This document shows, piece after piece, positions 7,632 through 11,999 of a DNA stretch of 11,999 bases; position 1 is the first letter of the stretch; each line of letters opens with the position of its first letter. The position numbers and the translations under genes are program-made. The notes under the pieces are model-generated. The model made no database searches, had not been told where the DNA came from, and saw only the letters and a list, made by a program, of their open reading frames with translations. This DNA is from Zoogloea sp. (GTDB lineage Bacteria > Pseudomonadota > Gammaproteobacteria > Burkholderiales > Rhodocyclaceae), in the NCBI GenBank assembly GCA_016790385.1, contig JAEUNV010000369.1:1-11999 (forward strand). The letters run 5' to 3'.

Positions 7632-8198
7632 ATGAAGAAACTCATCACCCTGGCCATTGCAGCCACCCTGTCCACCGCCGCCTTTGCCGCGCCGGAGACC
7701 TACACCATGGACGGCACGCACACCTTCCCGCGTTTCGAATACAGCCACTTCGGCTACTCGACCCAGCTCTCACGCTTTGACAAGACCACCGGCACGGTGA
7801 CCCTGGACAAGGCCGCCAAGACCGGCGCGGTGGATGTGACCATCGATGCCACCTCGGTGAACACCGGCTACCCGCTGTTCAACCAGCACATCCAGGGCGA
7901 GGACTTCTTTGACACCGCCAAGTACCCCACCATCACCTACAAGTCCACCAAGGTGAACTTTGACGGCGACAAACCCGCTAGCGTCGAAGGCAACCTGACC
8001 ATCAAGGGTGTCACCAAGCCTGTCACCCTGACCGTCACTTCCTTCCACTGCATGCCTCACCCCATGCTCAAGAAGGACGCCTGCGGCGCCAACGCCACCG
8101 CCACCATCAAGCGCAGCGAGTTCAACGCCGGCAAGTACGCCCCCTACGTGGGCGACGACGTCAAACTGACCATCGCCGTGGAAGCCATCAAGCAGTAA
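7632..8198 (+). CDS. yceI: YceI-family periplasmic lipid-binding protein, second copy
   Basis: This 188-residue protein has a signal peptide ending AFA at about residue 19. It carries the classic YceI pattern: FRFEYSHFGYSTQLSRFDKTTG-like region at about 34-54, the DFFDTAKYPTITYKS motif at about 91-105, and GNLTIKGVTKPVTLTV at about 120-135. A short loop SFHCMPHPMLKKDACGA at about 137-153 holds two cysteines (140 and 151) and two histidines. The pair could form a disulfide or a metal site, and it is absent from the first copy. GGAG lies about 8 bases before the ATG. The 52-base gap after the first yceI has no terminator, so it is the last gene of the same operon and is followed by a strong hairpin. 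Confidence 0.9.
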   Translation: MKKLITLAIAATLSTAAFAAPETYTMDGTHTFPRFEYSHFGYSTQLSRFDKTTGTVTLDKAAKTGAVDVTIDATSVNTGYPLFNQHIQGEDFFDTAKYPTITYKSTKVNFDGDKPASVEGNLTIKGVTKPVTLTVTSFHCMPHPMLKKDACGANATATIKRSEFNAGKYAPYVGDDVKLTIAVEAIKQ

Positions 8199-8200
8199 GT

Positions 8201-8248
8201 CAGGCCTTCAACGCCCCCCGCGCGCTACGTGCGGGGGGCGGCCTGAAG
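8201..8248 (+). terminator. Strong GC hairpin closing the qorB-yceI operon
   Basis: CGCCCCCCGC (8212-8221) pairs perfectly with GCGGGGGGCG (8231-8240) across a 9-base loop, and CTTCA (8206-8210) can extend it with TGAAG (8244-8248). It begins three bases after the second yceI stop. No T-tract follows on the plus strand, so it may stop transcription inefficiently or mainly stabilise the message end. Confidence 0.55.
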
Positions 8249-8264
8249 CTGCCCGGGTTGCCGC

Positions 8265-8285
8265 GCGTCCAAAACACCGGGACGC
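8265..8285 (-). terminator. Weak hairpin after the PEP-CTERM gene
   Basis: GCGTCC (8265-8270) pairs with GGACGC (8280-8285) across nine bases, 25 bases past the PEP-CTERM stop on the minus strand. The stem is only six base pairs and there is no T-run, so the terminator role is tentative. Confidence 0.25.
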
Positions 8286-8309
8286 CCGCCGGACAGCGCG
8301 TTACCTGAA

Positions 8310-8822
8310 TTACAGCGTGCGCCCGCGCGCCCCGCGACGGACGCCTGCCGCAGCCAAGCCTGTCAGCAGCAGCGCCAGGGAAGTCGGCTCCGGGATATGC
8401 GAGCCCCGGTCAAGTGACCATATGCCTTGTTGAACGGCACCGGCAGCGTCAATCAAAAACGATTGGTTGGAGTCATCGAGAGAGAAAAACCAGCCGTTTT
8501 CCGAAAAAACAAAGTCAACGTGCGGCCCATCGCCCTGGTCACTGTAGAAATAGGGTTGGAAAAGGACGCCGTTGAACACTACGTTCGACCAACCCAGTGC
8601 TGAAGACGTGAGCACGAAGTCACCGTTGACGTGAGTATCGTTCGGGTCGGAAATGCCGTCATAAAAGCCCTGAACCGGGGTGTCGTCAAAAGCCACCGAT
8701 CCGGTGATGGTAGTCGCCCCAAAGGACACATTGATGCCCCAAGTCATCTGTGCCGCCTGAACCGGAGTGCCAAGGGCAAATGCAAGACCGGTGGCAGTCA
8801 GTAGTTTGATAATCGCTTTCAT
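8310..8822 (-). CDS. PEP-CTERM sorting-domain protein
   Basis: This 170-residue exported protein starts with a signal peptide (MKAIIKLLTATGLAFALGTPVQAA). It ends with the PEP-CTERM signal: IPEPTSLALLLTGLAAAGVRRGARGRTL, read as the PEP motif at 144-146, a hydrophobic segment, then a basic tail. Such tails are recognised and cut by an exosortase (EpsH/XrtA type) at the inner membrane, and the proteins are usually released or displayed in the exopolysaccharide matrix. No exosortase gene lies in the window, so it must be elsewhere in the genome. The middle part (about 25-140) is rich in F, G, D, S and W and has no domain I recognise. The ATG at 8822 is supported by GGAG six bases upstream. Base use is visibly less GC-rich than the neighbours, with several A-runs. 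Confidence 0.88.
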   Translation of the reverse strand: MKAIIKLLTATGLAFALGTPVQAAQMTWGINVSFGATTITGSVAFDDTPVQGFYDGISDPNDTHVNGDFVLTSSALGWSNVVFNGVLFQPYFYSDQGDGPHVDFVFSENGWFFSLDDSNQSFLIDAAGAVQQGIWSLDRGSHIPEPTSLALLLTGLAAAGVRRGARGRTL

Positions 8823-8853
8823 GAATTCTCCCATTCCGATTGAAGCCGCATTG

Positions 8854-8878
8854 CAGCGGACAGGCACGAAGTCCGCTG
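8854..8878 (-). promoter_or_regulatory. Perfect hairpin in the PEP-CTERM leader
   Basis: CAGCGGAC (8854-8861) and GTCCGCTG (8871-8878) form a perfect eight-base-pair stem with a nine-base loop, ending 31 bases before the PEP-CTERM start codon on the minus strand. It could be an mRNA leader structure or a dyad operator. Confidence 0.45.
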
Positions 8879-9152
8879 TCTCATTTGCAGCAAACCGCGC
8901 CAAGCACTCCAGCAAAATTCATTCCTCGATTTGAAAAATCCATAGAATCAAATAGCTGACAGGGCCGGCCGGACGCCCCCGAAAGATTCTGTAAAGCCAT
9001 TCGACATGTTCCGGTGAGCGCCGGTAACGACGCAAGGGATCGACGCAGCAGCGCCCGAGTCCGCAAAAGCGCATCCCCTCCGAGTAAGTTTTTGAGCTTT
9101 GCGGTCATCTTTCATTGGACCTCGGGCGTTGTGCACTGCAAACTGTCACCCT

Positions 9153-9188
9153 CGGGGCAGGCCCATGGTCTGCCCCGGTGCTTTTCTT
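9153..9188 (+). terminator. Terminator-like hairpin in front of the acyltransferase
   Basis: CGGGGCAG (9153-9160) pairs perfectly with CTGCCCCG (9170-9177) over a nine-base loop, followed by GTGCTTTTCTT (9178-9188). This is the shape of an intrinsic terminator on the plus strand. No plus-strand gene precedes it within about 950 bases, so it may act as an attenuator or an insulator for the acyltransferase. Confidence 0.5.
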
Positions 9189-9212
9189 ATGCCCGGTTTC
9201 ACCTTGCCGTCC

Positions 9213-10331
9213 ATGCCCAGACAAACAACAAGAATGCCCGCCATCGATGCGCTGAAGGCCTTTGCCTGCCTCGCCATCGTCATGCATCACCTGGCCTTCT
9301 ATGGCCCCATGAGCGATGTCGCCCGCCCTTTGATGCCAACGCTGATGCAGTGGCTCGATGAGTATGCCCGGATGGCCGTGCAGATCTTCCTGGTCGTCTC
9401 CGGTTTCCTGTTCGCCGCCAAGTTTGCCCCGGCGGGCCTGCCGACGAGGCTGTCACCGCTGGCGGTGCTGCTCCAGCGCTACACCCGCCTGGTGATGCCC
9501 TACTCCGCGGCCTTGCTGCTGGCCGTGGCCTGTTCGGCGGTCGCTGGCGTGTGGATGGAGCATGAATCCATCTCTGCGGCCCCGGATCTGGGGCAGTTGC
9601 TGGCCCACGTGCTGCTGCTCCACGACCTGCTGGACCAGGAGGCCCTGTCCGCCGGCGTCTGGTATGTGGCCATCGACTTCCAGCTCTTTGCCCTGGCCAT
9701 CCTGTTGCTGTGGCTGCCCTCGCGTCTGGCCGAACGGCGTCCGGAGCTGACCGTCGTGGCCCCGCTGCTGGTCGCGCTGCTGACCGTAGCCTCCCTGTTC
9801 AGTTTCAACCGGGATGCCTTCTGGGACGAGACGGCCCTGTACTTCTTCGGAGCCTTCGGCCTGGGCATCCTGGCCTGGTGGGCGAGCAGCCAACCCCGCG
9901 CCGGACGCTGGCTGGCCCTGCTGACCACCGTCGCCGTAGCCGCTCTGGTGGTGGATTTCCGCGCCCGCATCGCCGTCGCCACGGGCGTCATGCTTTTCCT
10001 CGGCCTGGTTCGCCAACATGGTTTTCTGAACACCCTGCCGGTCCCTGCGGCGATTGCGCACCTGAGCCGGATCTCCTACTCGGTGTTTCTGGTGCACTTC
10101 CCCCTCTGCCTGCTGGTGAACATGCTGGTCAGCGTCGCCTTCCCGGCCAACCCGGTGATCAACGCCATGGGGATGGTGCTGGCGGTCGTGGTGAGCATTA
10201 TCGGCGGACACCAGTTCCACTACCGGGTGGAGAGCTACCCCTTCCGCACCCGTACCCGGCTGCTGTTTCCGGCCGGCGTGGTGGCAGGGGGCTGGCTGAC
10301 GGCACTGGCAGCGGCCAGCCTGGCGGGCTGA
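9213..10331 (+). CDS. Acyltransferase-3 family integral membrane protein
   Basis: The product is about 372 residues with around ten hydrophobic segments, the length and layout of the acyltransferase-3 family. These proteins move acyl groups, often acetyl, onto surface sugars or lipids at the inner membrane. The first segment holds the IDALKAFACLAIVMHHLAFY motif at about 11-30; the HH pair is the conserved, likely catalytic site. The phrase LDEYARMAVQIFLVVSGFLF follows at about 49-68, and the C-terminal part has SRISYSVFLVHFPL. The start is uncertain: ATGs at 9189, 9213 and 9234 are all in frame and none has a good ribosome binding site. I chose 9213 because it gives a short basic leader (MPRQTTR) and lies clear of the hairpin. 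A longer TTG-started frame from 9099 includes the hairpin and is unlikely. Related betaproteobacterial proteins have a similar DALKA...HHLAFYGPMSDVA start. The acceptor is unknown. Confidence 0.85.
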   Translation: MPRQTTRMPAIDALKAFACLAIVMHHLAFYGPMSDVARPLMPTLMQWLDEYARMAVQIFLVVSGFLFAAKFAPAGLPTRLSPLAVLLQRYTRLVMPYSAALLLAVACSAVAGVWMEHESISAAPDLGQLLAHVLLLHDLLDQEALSAGVWYVAIDFQLFALAILLLWLPSRLAERRPELTVVAPLLVALLTVASLFSFNRDAFWDETALYFFGAFGLGILAWWASSQPRAGRWLALLTTVAVAALVVDFRARIAVATGVMLFLGLVRQHGFLNTLPVPAAIAHLSRISYSVFLVHFPLCLLVNMLVSVAFPANPVINAMGMVLAVVVSIIGGHQFHYRVESYPFRTRTRLLFPAGVVAGGWLTALAAASLAG

Positions 10332-10347
10332 GTGGGCTCAAAGCGAT

Positions 10348-10375
10348 ACAAAGGGCGGCTGCGGCCGCCCTTTGT
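10348..10375. terminator. Bidirectional terminator between convergent genes
   Basis: ACAAAGGGCGGC (10348-10359) pairs perfectly with GCCGCCCTTTGT (10364-10375) over the loop TGCG, a twelve-base-pair stem. The A/T ends of the stem give short T-rich tails in both directions (TTTGTGCGTTTG on the plus strand, TTTGTATCGCTTT on the minus strand). It begins 17 bases after the acyltransferase stop and lies 67 bases past the stop of the HD-GYP gene, so it probably ends both transcripts. Confidence 0.8.
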
Positions 10376-10441
10376 GCGTTTGTGGCGCGGGGACAGAACA
10401 GACTGTGGGGTGGAATGCGCACAGCCCCACAGGATCGCAGC

Positions 10442-11999
10442 TCAGGCGTCCGGAGCGGCCGGCGCCAACATGGCCGCCACGTCCACCTCATCCACACAGG
10501 CCCGGGCCATGAAGCGGTCGGCGTAGCGAAGGTACACCCCGGACTGCAGGAACAGGGCGAACAGATCAGGGTCGATGTGCCCGACGTCGCGCATGCGGGC
10601 CATGATGCCGACGGCTTCGGAGAGGCACTTGCCCTTCTTGTAGGGGCGGTCGACGGCGGTGAGGGCTTCGAAGATGTCGGCGATGGCCATCATGCGGGCC
10701 ATCGGGCTCATCTGCTCACGGGTCAGGCCGCGGGGGTAGCCGCTACCGTCCATCTTCTCGTGGTGACCACCGGCGATCTCGGGTACGGCCCGGAGATGGC
10801 GCGGGAACGGCAACTCAGAGAGCATGCGAATGGTCTGCACGATGTGCTCGTTGATCTTGAAGCGATCCTCCTCGGTGAGGGTGCCGCGGTCGATGCACAG
10901 GTTGGTCAGCTCCCCCCGGTTGTAGAGCAACTCCGGCACCTGGAGGCGGAAACCCCAGGGGTTGTCGGCGGGGATGACGTCCTCGAGGCTGCGCGGGATG
11001 CGGTGCTCCGGCTTGTCGCCAATCAGCGCCTCACGCACCGGCAGGGCCGGGCCGGGGCCCATACGGCGCAGGGCTTCCGCCGACACGCCGAGGCGGTCGT
11101 CCAGGGTACGCAGCCAGGTGCGCGCGGCAATGCGCTGCAGGCGGATCACGTCGGCCGGGTCCATGGCCTCGCCACCGGCATTGCAGGCAGCCACGAAGGC
11201 GAACTCCGCGTCGAGGACGGCGAGGCTTGCCGCCAGGGTGGCCTGCTCGGTACCGGGGTCAGCCCCCCTGGCGACAGCCTGCCAGCAGGCGATCTCCGCG
11301 TCACGCTTGAGCACCTCGAAACGCATGCGGATCTCGTGGATGCGGTCGTGGATGGCTTCCAGCTTGGTGGCCTTGTCCACCACATACTCCGGGGTGGTCA
11401 CCTTGCCGCAGTCGTGCAGCCAGGCGGCGATGTGCACGGCCTCCCAGTCCTCTTCGTCCAGGCTGAAGTTGCGGTAGGGCCCGTCGGTGGCGTCACAGGC
11501 GGCGCGGGCGAGCATCTTGGTGAGCTCCGGTACCCGGGCGCAGTGGCCACCGGTGTAGGGGCTCTTGGCGTCGATGGCGCCGGCGATGAGCTGGATGAAG
11601 GCCTCGAAGAGCTGCTTCTGGGCGCGGATCAGGGAGCGGGTCTCCACCGACACCGCCGCAGAACCCGACAGGGCCTCGACGAAATGCACCAGGTCCCGGT
11701 CGGGGGCCTCGTCGAACCACAGCACCAGAAGGCCCACCCGGTCGTGCTTGCGGTCTAGCAGGGGCACCGCCAGATAGGCCATGGCGCTGGTGCCCAGGGT
11801 GGCGAACAGCCCCGCGCCGCCGAGATCCCCCACCGCGCGGCCGACGCCGGAGCGCTCGCCCTCGGGCACCAGGCTGGCCATGGCCGGCCCGGGCGGTGCA
11901 TCGGCCAGGGGCAGGCTGTGCCCATGGGCGTCCCGAACGCTGGCCGCATCCAGGCCGTCACCGTCGTCCCGGGCCAGGTAGAGCACGCCGGCACGGGCC
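10442..11999 (-). CDS. GAF and HD-GYP domain signalling protein, N-terminus cut by the right edge
   Basis: At least 518 codons are present and the frame stays open to the edge (upstream codons read ARAGVLYLARDDGDG), so the start lies outside; a GTG at 11986 is not the real start. The first 115 or so visible residues look like the end of a GAF sensory domain (LYLARDDGDGL, MAYLAVPLLDRKHDRVGLLVLW). An HD-GYP domain follows. Numbered from the GTG at 11986, it has His148 (GGHCARV), HDCGK at 191-195, NEH at 379-381, HH at 408-409, DGSGYP at 413-418 and AIADIFEALT at 434-443. HD-GYP proteins hydrolyse cyclic di-GMP using a bound metal pair; all key residues are present, so it is probably active. About 180 residues separate HDCGK from the NEH helix, far more than in RpfG-type proteins. 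The gene is convergent with the acyltransferase. The GAF ligand is unknown. Confidence 0.88.
   Translation of the reverse strand, partial: ARAGVLYLARDDGDGLDAASVRDAHGHSLPLADAPPGPAMASLVPEGERSGVGRAVGDLGGAGLFATLGTSAMAYLAVPLLDRKHDRVGLLVLWFDEAPDRDLVHFVEALSGSAAVSVETRSLIRAQKQLFEAFIQLIAGAIDAKSPYTGGHCARVPELTKMLARAACDATDGPYRNFSLDEEDWEAVHIAAWLHDCGKVTTPEYVVDKATKLEAIHDRIHEIRMRFEVLKRDAEIACWQAVARGADPGTEQATLAASLAVLDAEFAFVAACNAGGEAMDPADVIRLQRIAARTWLRTLDDRLGVSAEALRRMGPGPALPVREALIGDKPEHRIPRSLEDVIPADNPWGFRLQVPELLYNRGELTNLCIDRGTLTEEDRFKINEHIVQTIRMLSELPFPRHLRAVPEIAGGHHEKMDGSGYPRGLTREQMSPMARMMAIADIFEALTAVDRPYKKGKCLSEAVGIMARMRDVGHIDPDLFALFLQSGVYLRYADRFMARACVDEVDVAAMLAPAAPDA

Larger units (their letters stand above)
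8823..9212. other. Divergent intergenic region between the PEP-CTERM and acyltransferase genes
   Basis: About 390 bases without a credible gene. It contains the PEP-CTERM leader with its hairpin (8854-8878), a less GC-rich stretch around 8890-8960, and a terminator-like hairpin just before the acyltransferase (9153-9188). Short open frames on the minus strand here have no family resemblance and weak starts. A weak plus-strand promoter candidate is TTGGAC (9115-9120) and CAAACT (9139-9144) with 18-base spacing. Confidence 0.5.

Noticed and set aside
8890..8925. A possible sigma-54 promoter for the PEP-CTERM gene (TTGGCGCGGTTTGCT on the minus strand)
   Set aside because: The GG and GC pairs are eight bases apart instead of the required ten, so the element does not fit.
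8881..9136. Short minus-strand frames of 62-75 codons in the PEP-CTERM leader region
   Set aside because: No ribosome binding site, no family-like sequence, and they overlap each other in different frames.
9710..11758. A 682-codon plus-strand frame spanning the acyltransferase end, the terminator and the HD-GYP gene
   Set aside because: It crosses two well-supported genes in other frames and a bidirectional terminator, and its translation is low-complexity. It is an artefact of high GC.

Overview
This is a GC-rich window with tightly packed genes. The gene content is a large di-heme c-type cytochrome, a b561-type cytochrome with YceI proteins, a PEP-CTERM protein and an HD-GYP signalling protein. 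Together these suggest a Gram-negative, respiratory betaproteobacterium, perhaps of the Rhodocyclales type. That assignment is inference from content and composition; there is no rRNA or marker gene here. I see no tRNA, rRNA, insertion sequence, CRISPR array, phage gene or integrase.

Region 1 (1-3742, minus strand) is an export-oriented operon. A likely extended -10 promoter at 3697-3724 drives an 873-residue cysteine-rich di-heme cytochrome c. The stop codon of that gene nearly touches a lipoprotein gene. The lipoprotein is followed by the first 15 codons of a third gene with a signal-peptide-like start, cut by the left edge. The cytochrome has two CxxCH sites and the APFMHN segment typical of the di-heme peroxidase / MauG / RoxA-like superfamily. 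Its substrate cannot be told from sequence, and this is the least understood part of the window.

Region 2 (3743-8250) is a LysR-type regulator (minus strand) divergent from a five-gene plus-strand operon: qorB-like NAD(P)H:quinone reductase, ygiD-like LigB-fold dioxygenase, yceJ-like cytochrome b561, and two different yceI-like periplasmic lipid-binding proteins. The first junction is an ATGA overlap, the rest are short gaps, and a strong hairpin closes the unit. The shared theme is quinones, catechol-like compounds and membrane redox chemistry. The reading is that the LysR protein senses a related compound or stress through the 102-base shared intergenic region, which holds two imperfect dyads.

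Region 3 (8310-10331) has a short PEP-CTERM protein on the minus strand, less GC-rich than its neighbours and with a perfect hairpin in its leader. It is divergent from an acyltransferase-3 membrane protein on the plus strand. A terminator-like hairpin with a T-rich tail sits immediately before the acyltransferase start, which suggests attenuation or insulation.

Region 4 (10332-11999) opens with a bidirectional terminator between convergent genes. A GAF plus HD-GYP protein follows on the minus strand, cut at its N-terminus by the right edge, with an unusually long insertion between its HD and GYP halves. Overall the window looks like ordinary chromosomal accessory metabolism. I found no clear defence or mobile system; the most promising unknown is the cytochrome/lipoprotein operon.
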